Assembly: GCA_900313855.1 (NCBI GenBank)
Contig: OMSZ01000297.1
Coordinates: 1-6,069 of the forward strand
Direction: 5' to 3'
DNA length: 6,069 nt
DNA from: an uncultured Eubacteriales bacterium
GTDB lineage: Bacteria > Bacillota > Clostridia > Lachnospirales > Lachnospiraceae
The position numbers and the translations under genes were made by a program. The notes below the pieces were generated by a model that was given only the letters and a program-made list of their open reading frames with translations, made no database searches and was not told the DNA's origin. Of this stretch, positions 1 through 6,069 are shown piece after piece (positions within the stretch are counted from its first letter, which is position 1; every line of letters begins with the position of its first letter).

Positions 1-440
1 GAACTATTAATAAAATATCGCATAGCGCAAGAGATATAAGATCAAAGGAGAGTAGAACAGCAGAAGCGGAGATTATAGGAAAAGAGACAAGTGGAACCGT
101 CACAAAAGAAGATAAAAAATGGGATAGCTCAACAAAAGAAGCCGAAACTATAGAAGTAGGATCAGGAAAAAACGGAGCAAAAGAATATAGGGTACGTGAA
201 AGCTCAACAGCAGAAACCGGAACTATAGAAGCAGGAACAGAAGAAACAGGAACGACAGAGGCATATCATGATGATAATAGTACGGGCATAAAAGATAAGA
301 AAGCAAAAAAACGGCGTGATAAGGCAGAGATTAAAGAGGCTGATCCTAAGCGTAAAGATAAGAATAAGGATAACGATAATAACAAATCGGATATGCTTGA
401 TATGAACGCTTTATTGCAGAAGAAAAAAGACAGAACATGA
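1..440 (+). CDS. 3' end of an unidentified hydrophilic, repeat-containing protein (5' partial)
   Basis: An open frame enters from the left edge (first full codon at base 3) and ends at TGA 438-440, giving 145 visible residues. I do not recognise the family. The visible part has no membrane segment and almost no hydrophobic clusters. It starts with Ser/Arg/Lys-rich sequence and continues with three 25-residue degenerate repeats (bases 51-275, Thr/Glu/Gly-rich, each starting S-x-T-x-E). It then becomes a Lys/Asp/Asn-rich stretch and ends in a short segment, MLDMNALLQKKKDRT, that could form an amphipathic helix. This looks like a disordered tail on a domain lying upstream. Many bacteria have atpI or atpZ in front of atpB, but nothing here resembles either. 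The frame is believable because it stays open for 145 codons and its repeat period is a multiple of three. No terminator is visible after it, so read-through into the atp genes is possible. Confidence 0.7.
   Translation, partial: TINKISHSARDIRSKESRTAEAEIIGKETSGTVTKEDKKWDSSTKEAETIEVGSGKNGAKEYRVRESSTAETGTIEAGTEETGTTEAYHDDNSTGIKDKKAKKRRDKAEIKEADPKRKDKNKDNDNNKSDMLDMNALLQKKKDRT
51..275 (+). repeat. Three tandem 75-bp in-frame degenerate repeats
   Basis: Units begin at 51, 126 and 201, exactly 75 bp (25 codons) apart. Over the first 46 bases, units 2 and 3 agree at about 38 positions by eye (shared starts AGCTCAACA and AACTATAGAAG). Unit 1 is more diverged but keeps AACAGCAGAA and TATAG in register. 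The protein units begin SRTAEAEIIG, SSTKEAETIE and SSTAETGTIE. The similarity fades towards the end of each unit. Confidence 0.75.
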
Positions 441-441
441 C

Positions 442-470
442 TTTACTTTCTTGTGGAAAAGCGGTACAAT
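442..470 (+). promoter_or_regulatory. Candidate sigma-A promoter for the atp operon
   Basis: TTTACT at 442-447 (4 of 6 to TTGACA) and TACAAT at 465-470 (5 of 6 to TATAAT) are separated by 17 bp. Transcription would start near 477, leaving a leader of about 40 nt before atpB. It lies just after the stop codon of the upstream gene, where an operon promoter is expected. There is no extended -10 TG. The call rests on pattern only. Confidence 0.45.
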
Positions 471-501
471 CTAATAGTATTTTAGATGAAATTTAATTAG
501 T

Positions 502-508
502 AAAGGGG
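502..508 (+). promoter_or_regulatory. Ribosome binding site selecting the TTG start of atpB
   Basis: AAAGGGG lies 8 nt before TTG 517 and 17 nt before the in-frame ATG at 526. The spacing favours the TTG start. Confidence 0.65.
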
Positions 509-516
509 ATGATATC

Positions 517-1203
517 TTGGGAGAAATGTCAAGCAGGCTTATGGAGGAGCTTAATTGCGAGACAGTATTTACGATCCCGATAGGCGGAGGAATTGATATA
601 TATGAATCTGTTGTAGTGTCATGGATAATAACCGGAATTCTGATATTGTTATCTATCATTTTGACAAGGAATCTCAAGGTTCATAATATCAGTAAGAGAC
701 AGGCTGTGGCTGAGCTTATTGTTACCGGACTTATGGGAATTGTAGAGAATATGATAGGGGAAAAGGGTAAGAAATATGTTTCCTATCTTACGACGGTACT
801 TATATATATTGGTTTTTCCAATATATTCGGGTTGTTCGGTTTCAAACCTCCTACAAAGGATCTTAATGTAACACTTGCATTAGCGCTTATGAGTATTCTT
901 TTAGTGGAGGGAGCGGGAATTTATGAACTAGGAGTCAAAAAATGGCTGCATAAGTTTATAGAACCTGTAGCGATCATGACACCATTTAATATTCTTGATC
1001 TGGTTACACGCCCGCTGTCGCTTTGTATGCGACTTTTCGGTAATGTACTTGGTGCATTTGTTATCATGGAGCTGTTAAAGCTTGTAGTACCTGTGATCCT
1101 GCCGTCGGTTTTCTCATGTTACTTCGATCTGTTCGACGGACTGTTGCAGGCATATGTATTCGTTTTCCTCACGTCACTATATATTGCTGAGGAGATAGAG
1201 TAA
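517..1203 (+). CDS. atpB: ATP synthase Fo subunit a
   Basis: This is the membrane subunit that forms the two ion half-channels next to the c ring. The protein is 228 aa, a normal size for a Firmicute subunit a. Hydrophobic segments lie at about 32-50, 86-106, 117-135, 151-165 and 173-226 (the last a pair). The family signatures are present: PPTKDLNVTLALAL at 111-124 and SLCMRLFGNVLGAF at 168-181, whose Arg172 matches the essential E. coli Arg210. Gln211 in LLQAYVF matches E. coli Gln252. The position of E. coli Glu219 is Phe181, and that of His245 is Asp204, so the polar residues around the channel differ from E. coli. The start is TTG because the AAAGGGG site is 8 nt upstream; ATG 526 is the alternative. 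It is the first atp gene visible, and atpE follows after a 63-nt gap. Confidence 0.96.
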   Translation: MGEMSSRLMEELNCETVFTIPIGGGIDIYESVVVSWIITGILILLSIILTRNLKVHNISKRQAVAELIVTGLMGIVENMIGEKGKKYVSYLTTVLIYIGFSNIFGLFGFKPPTKDLNVTLALALMSILLVEGAGIYELGVKKWLHKFIEPVAIMTPFNILDLVTRPLSLCMRLFGNVLGAFVIMELLKLVVPVILPSVFSCYFDLFDGLLQAYVFVFLTSLYIAEEIE

Positions 1204-1250
1204 TCGTGAAATAATGTATAGGCTTTTCTAAGATAAAAAACATATTAAGT

Positions 1251-1258
1251 AAAGGAGA
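1251..1258 (+). promoter_or_regulatory. Strong ribosome binding site and A/T-rich leader of atpE
   Basis: AAAGGAGA ends 8 nt before ATG 1267, inside a 63-nt gap that is A/T-rich from about 1228 onward. A strong site in an unstructured leader suits atpE, because many c copies are needed per complex. No stable hairpin was seen. Confidence 0.7.
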
Positions 1259-1266
1259 TAATAATT

Positions 1267-1491
1267 ATGAGTTTATTAGCAATTGGAGCAGGAATAGCAG
1301 TATTTGGAGCAGTAGGAGCAGGTATCGGTATTGGTATAGCAACCGGTAAGGCAACAGAGGCAGTTGCAAGACAGCCGGAAGCATCAGGTGACATTCGTAC
1401 AACGCTTATCTTAGGTTGTGCTCTTGCTGAGGCAACAGCCATCTATTGTTTCGTTATAGCGCTGATGGTAATTATTATGCTTAACAAATAA
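1267..1491 (+). CDS. atpE: ATP synthase Fo subunit c (rotor-ring proteolipid)
   Basis: A 74-aa hairpin of two membrane helices that forms the rotor ring and carries the translocated ion. Helix 1 (about 3-26) has the ring-packing glycine pattern at Gly17, 19, 21 and 23. The polar loop has the family signature ARQPE at 34-38. Helix 2 (about 44-71) carries the ion-binding Glu55 in ALAEATAIY. Na+-type rings such as that of Ilyobacter have Gln six residues before the loop-proximal Lys and Ser right after the Glu. Here these positions are Ile22 and Ala56, so proton coupling is predicted, although Thr57 and Tyr60 are kept. Length is normal, and there is no signal peptide and no c-subunit duplication. 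It lies between atpB and atpF in the usual order. Confidence 0.97.
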   Translation: MSLLAIGAGIAVFGAVGAGIGIGIATGKATEAVARQPEASGDIRTTLILGCALAEATAIYCFVIALMVIIMLNK

Positions 1492-1514
1492 ATGAGGAAG
1501 GATAGGGATAAACA

Positions 1515-2003
1515 ATGCTGAAAATTGATGCATTTAATATAATTGCAATTGTGATCAATCTGTTAGTGCTTTTTGTTGCTATCAAGCTTTTGTTGTTCAA
1601 ACCCATTCTTGCTATTATTGCAAAGCGTCAGGAGGAAGCAGACGCGCAGTTTGATGAGGCGGCTAAGAAGCAGGCTGAGGCAGATCAGCTTAAGAGTCAG
1701 TATGATACATGTCTTGCAGGTATCGAGGAAGAGAAGAGACGTGTTGTATCCGAGGCTAGAAAAGAAGCTGATGCTAAGGGCAGAAAGGTAGTAAATGATG
1801 CCAGAGAGGAAGCATTTAAGGTACAGGAAAAGATTGTTGCCGAGGCTAAAGCGGAGAGAGATAAGATAATCAAGAGTGCTGAGAAGGATATAGCCGATAT
1901 GGTTGTTGATGCTGCCACTAAGATAGTGGGCGCTAAGAGCGGCGCGGATATTGATTCTTCATTGTATGATGAGTTTATTGGTAAAGCAGGTGAGGTTAAG
2001 TGA
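1515..2003 (+). CDS. atpF: ATP synthase Fo subunit b (peripheral stalk)
   Basis: This subunit dimerises and forms the stator stalk that ties subunit a to the top of F1. The protein is 162 aa, typical for b. One N-terminal membrane helix lies at about 8-28 and ends in the family-typical FKP (28-30). A long, charged Ala/Glu/Lys-rich helix follows from about 34 to 138 with coiled-coil character. The tail, SSLYDEFIGKAGEVK, resembles clostridial b subunits. The tail holds no part of delta, so this is not the b-delta fusion known in mycobacteria. Purine-rich sites at 1495-1502 and 1504-1507 precede ATG 1515. The stop TGA 2001-2003 overlaps the GTG start of atpA, where atpH would normally come next. 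In canonical enzymes the b C-terminus binds the delta C-terminal domain, which here is attached to alpha. Confidence 0.95.
   Translation: MLKIDAFNIIAIVINLLVLFVAIKLLLFKPILAIIAKRQEEADAQFDEAAKKQAEADQLKSQYDTCLAGIEEEKRRVVSEARKEADAKGRKVVNDAREEAFKVQEKIVAEAKAERDKIIKSAEKDIADMVVDAATKIVGAKSGADIDSSLYDEFIGKAGEVK
1988..1995 (+). promoter_or_regulatory. Ribosome binding site of atpA inside the end of atpF
   Basis: AGGTGAGG lies 4 nt before GTG 2000 and 10 nt before the in-frame ATG 2006. Both starts are possible and differ by two residues. GTG overlaps the atpF stop (GTGA), which points to coupled translation; the ATG has the better spacing. Confidence 0.55.
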
Positions 2004-3745
2004 GTATGGAGGCAGAACTTCTTTATGTGACAAAACCCACTAAGGAGCAGCTCGACGGGATTAAGAAATTTCTTGTTAAGCAGACCGGTGAGAATGATGT
2101 CAGTATTAATTTAATAGAGGATGCCTCGTTAAAGAGCGGTTTTATTCTTCGTTTGGAGGGTAAAGAGTATGACTGGAGTGAAAAGGGTCGTATAGCTCAG
2201 CTTACAAGCCGAATCAATGATGTTGTTACGAAGACATATCAGGATCTTTCATCGAAGAATATCGTATCGATACTTCGTGCCAGCATTGATGAATTTGAAT
2301 TAGAGGCAAAGACAAGGGAGATAGGAACGGTAACATTTGTCGGTGACGGTATTGTTACTGTTGAAGGTATCAATCATTCCTCTTATGGAGAAATCGTTAT
2401 ATTTGACTGCGGCGTTAAGGGAATGGTACAGGACGTAAGGCGTGATGAGATAGGTATCATACTTTTCGGTCGTGATACAGAGATATATGAGGGAAGCCAT
2501 GTTGTACGTACCGGAAAGATGGCAGGTACGCCGGTTGGTAATGCATTCCTTGGAAGGATCATAGATGCATTAGGCGCTCCTATAGATGGAGCCGGTGAGA
2601 TTGAGGCTGACGGATATCGTCCGATAGAGAATCCGGCTCCCGGTATTGTTGACAGATTATCTGTTGCAGTTCCGATGGAAACAGGTATTCTTTCGATCGA
2701 CTCGATGTTTCCGATAGGACGCGGACAGCGTGAGCTTATTATCGGTGACCGCCAGACAGGTAAGACATCTATCGCGATGGATACGATACTTAACCAGAAA
2801 GGCAAGGACGTAGTTTGTATCTATGTTGCCATAGGACAGAAGGCATCAACGGTTGCCAAGCTTGTCAATACACTTAAGAAAAATGATGCGATGGAATACA
2901 CGATAATTGTTGCGGCTACCGCTTCAGATCCGGCACCGCTTCAGTATATTGCGCCTTATGCGGGAACTGCTCTTGCAGAGTACTTCATGTATCAGGGACG
3001 CGATGTGCTTATCATTTATGATGATCTTAGCAAGCATGCGGTTGCTTATCGTGCAATCTCTCTATTGCTTGAGCGTTCACCGGGACGTGAGGCATATCCC
3101 GGAGATGTATTCTATCTTCATTCAAGATTACTTGAACGTTCATCTAGACTTACACCGGAGGCGGGCGGTGGTTCGATCACTGCGCTTCCTATAATAGAAA
3201 CACAGGCCGGTGATGTATCGGCTTATATTCCGACTAATGTCATCTCGATAACAGATGGTCAGATATATCTTGAGAGTGAGCTTTTCAATGCAGGACAGCG
3301 TCCGGCGGTAAATGTCGGTCTTTCGGTATCCCGTGTCGGTGGTGCTGCCCAGACAAAGGCTATGAAGAAGGCAGCGGGAAGTGTTCGTATCGATCTTGCG
3401 CAGTATCGTGAGATGGAGGTATTTACCCAGTTCTCATCTGATCTTGATGACAATACGAAGAAACAGCTTGCACATGGTCGTGCGCTTATGGAATTACTTA
3501 AGCAGCCGCTTGGCAATCCGTTTTCAATGGGACAGCAGGTCATTACTTTGGTTGCGGCTAATGCGCACATTTTCTCGGATGTACCGATACCGGATATTAA
3601 GAAGTTCCGTATCGATCTTTTAAAATACATGGCAGAGGAGCATATCGATATTATCGGTGAGTTAGAGTCGACAAAGGATCTTACGGATGAGCTCAGAGAA
3701 GCTATAATCAGAGCCTGCGAGGAATTCAAAAGTACGAGAAAGTAA
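2000..3745 (+). CDS. atpA: ATP synthase F1 subunit alpha with an N-terminal delta-like (OSCP C-terminal) domain
   Basis: This is the non-catalytic nucleotide-binding subunit of the F1 hexamer. It is 581 aa against about 500-515 for usual alpha. Residues from about 88 align with the whole of ordinary alpha: N-terminal helix NIVSILRASIDEFE (87-100), beta barrel (about 105-175), Walker A GDRQTGKT (249-256), Walker B LIIYDDLSK (337-345), arginine finger Arg445 in SVSRVGGAAQ, and a helical C-terminus. Residues about 4-73 match the C-terminal domain of the delta subunit: a beta strand AELLYVT, helix TKEQLDGIKKFLVKQTG, then DASLKSGFILRLEGKEYDWS and GRIAQLTSRI. These match the delta pattern of an acidic/Ser-Leu stretch, G(G)xIIRxGD, D-x-S and GRLxxL. 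Residues 74-87 are a linker. No separate atpH exists between atpF and atpA. The reading frame is continuous through the join. The alpha assignment is certain; the delta-domain assignment is strong by motif but not tested by search. Confidence 0.97.
   Translation: MSMEAELLYVTKPTKEQLDGIKKFLVKQTGENDVSINLIEDASLKSGFILRLEGKEYDWSEKGRIAQLTSRINDVVTKTYQDLSSKNIVSILRASIDEFELEAKTREIGTVTFVGDGIVTVEGINHSSYGEIVIFDCGVKGMVQDVRRDEIGIILFGRDTEIYEGSHVVRTGKMAGTPVGNAFLGRIIDALGAPIDGAGEIEADGYRPIENPAPGIVDRLSVAVPMETGILSIDSMFPIGRGQRELIIGDRQTGKTSIAMDTILNQKGKDVVCIYVAIGQKASTVAKLVNTLKKNDAMEYTIIVAATASDPAPLQYIAPYAGTALAEYFMYQGRDVLIIYDDLSKHAVAYRAISLLLERSPGREAYPGDVFYLHSRLLERSSRLTPEAGGGSITALPIIETQAGDVSAYIPTNVISITDGQIYLESELFNAGQRPAVNVGLSVSRVGGAAQTKAMKKAAGSVRIDLAQYREMEVFTQFSSDLDDNTKKQLAHGRALMELLKQPLGNPFSMGQQVITLVAANAHIFSDVPIPDIKKFRIDLLKYMAEEHIDIIGELESTKDLTDELREAIIRACEEFKSTRK
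2009..2218 (+). other. Delta/OSCP C-terminal-like domain encoded at the 5' end of atpA
   Basis: Codons 4-73 of atpA. Lined up by eye with E. coli delta from AEVDVISAAALSEQQL to the C-terminus, the strand-helix-strand-strand-helix order is kept. Matching positions include Ala-Glu at the start, Glu-Gln-Leu in the first helix, Ser-Leu before the Gly-x-Ile strand, Asp58 and Ser60 of D-x-S, and Gly63-Arg64 with Leu68. The six-helix N-terminal domain of delta (about 105 residues) is missing. Confidence 0.8.
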
Positions 3746-3757
3746 AAGAACAGTATA

Positions 3758-3766
3758 GAGGGTGAT
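3758..3766 (+). promoter_or_regulatory. Ribosome binding site selecting the TTG start of atpG
   Basis: GAGGGTGAT closely matches the 16S anti-SD complement and ends 6 nt before TTG 3773. The next in-frame ATG would remove the conserved MASxKEIxNRIKSIK start of gamma, so TTG is the start. Confidence 0.75.
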
Positions 3767-3772
3767 CGTAAA

Positions 3773-4744
3773 TTGGCAAGTGCTAAGGAGATTTCCAACA
3801 GAATAAAAAGTATCAAGGACACTATGAAGATTACGAAGGCAATGTATATGATGTCTTCGATGAAGCTTAGGAAAGCAAGGGTTAAGCTTGAGAATACCGA
3901 GCCTTACTTCTATGGTCTTCAGAAGCAGATTACCGAGATACTATTACATTTTCCGAATATAGAGCATATTTTCTTTGATAACCGGAGTGAGGATAATCTT
4001 GAAAAGGTTAAGAAGAAAGCTATTATAGTTGTAACGGGTGATAAGGGAATGGCCGGCGCATATAATCACAATGTGTTAAAGGCGGCTTTAGAGCTTCTTA
4101 AAGAACGCAAGGATTATAGGCTGTTTGTTATAGGAGAGGTCGGCAGACATTACTTTTCAAGTCTTGGATATAATGTTGAGGAAAACTTTCCGTACTCGGT
4201 AAGTAATCCGTCGATCCACAGAGCAAGAGTTATCACTGAAATAATGGTAGAGCTTTATAAGAACGAAGAGATAGACAGTGTTGAGGTTGTATATACAAGG
4301 ATGATCAACAGCATGAAGGAGGAGGTTGAGATTGCTCGTATACTTCCTCTTAAGACCAAAGAATTCTTGAAGAAGGAAATGATCGAACAGCTTGGTGATA
4401 ATGTAAGTAAGGATGAGGAGTATGTAATTCATCCGTCTCCTGAAAATGTTATCGAGAATGTTGCTTATAACTATTTGACGGGCTTTTTGTACGGTGTGCT
4501 TGTGGAGGCTACTGCCAGTGAGGAAAATGCAAGAATGATGGCTATGCAGTCGGCAACGGATAATGCTGAGGCGATGCTTCATGATCTTTCAATTGAGTTT
4601 AACCGTGTCAGACAGGCAGCTATTACTCAGGAGATCACTGAGGTTATCGGTGGCGCTAAGGCTCTTAAGAAAAAGAAAGAGAAGGCAAAGGCACAGAGGA
4701 AGGTCATGCAAATAATGAAGGAGGCGGCTACTGATGATGTATGA
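3773..4744 (+). CDS. atpG: ATP synthase F1 subunit gamma (rotor shaft), with a C-terminal extension
   Basis: This is the central shaft, whose rotation inside alpha3beta3 drives the catalytic changes. The N-terminal helix is canonical (MASAKEISNRIKSIKDTMKI, then TKAMYMMSSMKLRKA). The central domain has the family block TGDKGMAGAYNHNV (88-101). The C-terminal helix carries SATDNAEAM (260-268) and the signature FNRVRQAAITQEITEVIGGA (276-295). Usual gamma proteins end near the following Ala-Leu (297-298). This one continues for 25 residues (299-323), rich in Lys/Ala and ending ATDDV, for 323 aa in total. The TTG start is fixed by family alignment and the ribosome site. It begins 27 nt after atpA. 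Its last 11 bases overlap the next small gene, whose ribosome site lies in the extension codons. Confidence 0.97.
   Translation: MASAKEISNRIKSIKDTMKITKAMYMMSSMKLRKARVKLENTEPYFYGLQKQITEILLHFPNIEHIFFDNRSEDNLEKVKKKAIIVVTGDKGMAGAYNHNVLKAALELLKERKDYRLFVIGEVGRHYFSSLGYNVEENFPYSVSNPSIHRARVITEIMVELYKNEEIDSVEVVYTRMINSMKEEVEIARILPLKTKEFLKKEMIEQLGDNVSKDEEYVIHPSPENVIENVAYNYLTGFLYGVLVEATASEENARMMAMQSATDNAEAMLHDLSIEFNRVRQAAITQEITEVIGGAKALKKKKEKAKAQRKVMQIMKEAATDDV
4718..4724 (+). promoter_or_regulatory. Ribosome binding site of the small gene after atpG
   Basis: AAGGAGG lies inside the last codons of atpG, 9 nt before ATG 4734 (12 nt before a second ATG at 4737). It implies real translation of the small gene, coupled to atpG. 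Confidence 0.7.
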
Positions 4745-5000
4745 GTATATGACTTTTGATGATAATACATCAATTGCACATTCAGATATGCAAGACGGAG
4801 AGGTTAAGGTATATATTGAAAAGCCGATTGATGGCGGGTTTAAGAATATTACATGCATACTTCCTCAATATGAATGGAAAGATAATGCAGGTTTTTCACC
4901 GGACGAAGTAGAAACGATAAAGAAAATTGTTGAGAATAATGCTCATTTAATTATGGATTTCTCAAAAAAAGGAGGATTTGAGAATGCCTCAGGTTTTTAA
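4734..5000 (+). CDS. Small acidic protein of unknown function, partner of the DUF4160-like gene
   Basis: 88 aa, soluble and acidic, with no membrane segment or signal peptide. I recall similar short proteins beside DUF4160 genes in Firmicutes but cannot name a family with confidence. Visible features are a beta-rich first half (YEYMTFDDNTSIAHS, then VKVYIEKPI), a Cys within NITCILPQYEWKD, a predicted helix from about 56 to 78 (DEVETIKKIVENNAHLIMDF) and a glycine-rich end, GGFENASGF. It overlaps atpG by 11 bases and the following gene by 17, each with its own AGGAGG-type site, so the pair is probably made together. Its base composition (about 33-35% GC) is lower than the flanking atp genes. 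A toxin-antitoxin-like or other two-component role is only a guess. ATG 4737 is an alternative start. Confidence 0.8.
   Translation: MMYEYMTFDDNTSIAHSDMQDGEVKVYIEKPIDGGFKNITCILPQYEWKDNAGFSPDEVETIKKIVENNAHLIMDFSKKGGFENASGF
4969..4975 (+). promoter_or_regulatory. Ribosome binding site selecting ATG 4984 of the DUF4160-like gene
   Basis: AAGGAGG is 8 nt before ATG 4984. A TTG at 4978 in the same frame is only 2 nt away and too close to be used. Confidence 0.75.
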
Positions 5001-5255
5001 AATCGGTTCGTTTGTTGTGTTTTTTTGGATCGGAGAGGGTGAGCCGTTAGAACCTGTTCATGTACATGTTTGTGAGGGGACACCAAATGCTAATTCAACA
5101 AAAATATGGATAACAAAAAGCGGCAATGTTTTATTGGCAAATAATAATTCAAAAATCCCTGAAACAAAACTAAGAAAAGTGATTCGTGTAATAGAGGCAA
5201 ATACTAATGTTATATGCGAGAAATGGATCGAATATTTTAATGAGATAACATATTA

Positions 5256-5262
<7 letters not shown>
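4984..5262 (+). CDS. DUF4160-like small protein
   Basis: 92 aa, starting MPQVFKIGSFVVFFWIGEG. The pattern fits the DUF4160 family: an M-P-x-(V/I)-F-(K/R)-I-G start followed by an aromatic strand, then the His motif EPVHVHV, a K-(I/F)-W-(I/L) strand, a helix (about 57-80) and a closing EKWIEYFNE. The family's biochemical role is not established to my knowledge. Its genes are often next to another small gene (DUF2442 is one partner I recall), which has led to toxin-antitoxin suggestions. The two His of HVHV could bind metal or be catalytic, but that is inference. The start overlaps the preceding small gene by 17 bases. The 3' half is very AT-rich (about 27-32% GC), unlike atpA or atpD, which suggests acquisition. 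It has no known place in ATP synthase. Confidence 0.85.

Positions 5263-6069
<807 letters not shown>

Noticed and set aside
51..275. CRISPR array from the regular 75-bp spacing
   Set aside because: Units are degenerate along their length, are in-frame coding sequence, and lack identical direct repeats with unique spacers.
1872..2003. Possible delta fused to the end of subunit b, as in mycobacteria
   Set aside because: AtpF has normal length and an ordinary b-type tail; the delta-like domain is on alpha instead.
2000..2260. Frameshifted or decayed atpH accidentally read into atpA
   Set aside because: The frame is continuous, conserved delta-domain positions are intact and the linker is clean, which suggests a functional fusion rather than decay.
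2383..2805. Long minus-strand open frame inside atpA (also 3259-3822)
   Set aside because: Antisense shadow of a strongly conserved gene; no ribosome site and no recognisable protein.
4157..4582. Minus-strand open frame of 141 codons inside atpG
   Set aside because: It lies fully under conserved gamma coding sequence, has no plausible family and is explained by codon bias.

Overview
The window is most of an F1Fo ATP synthase operon on the + strand. Low-to-moderate GC, strong AGGAGG-type ribosome binding sites, TTG and GTG starts, and subunit sequences of clostridial character suggest an anaerobic Firmicute, probably Lachnospiraceae (Butyrivibrio-like). The family-level placement is an inference from sequence style, not from a search.

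Layout: bases 1-440 hold the 3' end of an unidentified, very hydrophilic protein that carries three in-frame 25-residue degenerate repeats. A short gap follows with a plausible sigma-A promoter. Then come atpB (a), atpE (c), atpF (b), atpA (alpha), atpG (gamma), two small non-ATP-synthase genes (one of unknown family, one DUF4160-like), and the first 252 codons of atpD (beta), which runs off the right edge. All genes point the same way, with short gaps or overlaps.

The Fo genes encode the membrane ion path (a plus the c ring) and the stalk (b). The F1 genes encode the catalytic head (alpha, beta) and rotor shaft (gamma). Catalytic and ion-path residues are intact, and the c subunit lacks the usual Na+ ligands, so H+ coupling is predicted.

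The main anomaly is that there is no separate atpH (delta). The alpha subunit instead has an extra N-terminal segment of about 80 residues. By motif it matches the C-terminal, stalk-binding domain of delta/OSCP, fused directly to an otherwise normal alpha. The N-terminal domain of delta is not encoded in the window. The gamma subunit has a lysine-rich 25-residue C-terminal extension that should emerge at the same end of F1. The third anomaly is an AT-rich two-gene cassette (about 33% GC, against about 42-50% in sampled parts of atpA and atpD) between atpG and atpD, followed by a possible internal promoter for atpD. Together these suggest a remodelled stator/F1 junction and an operon interrupted by an acquired small gene pair.
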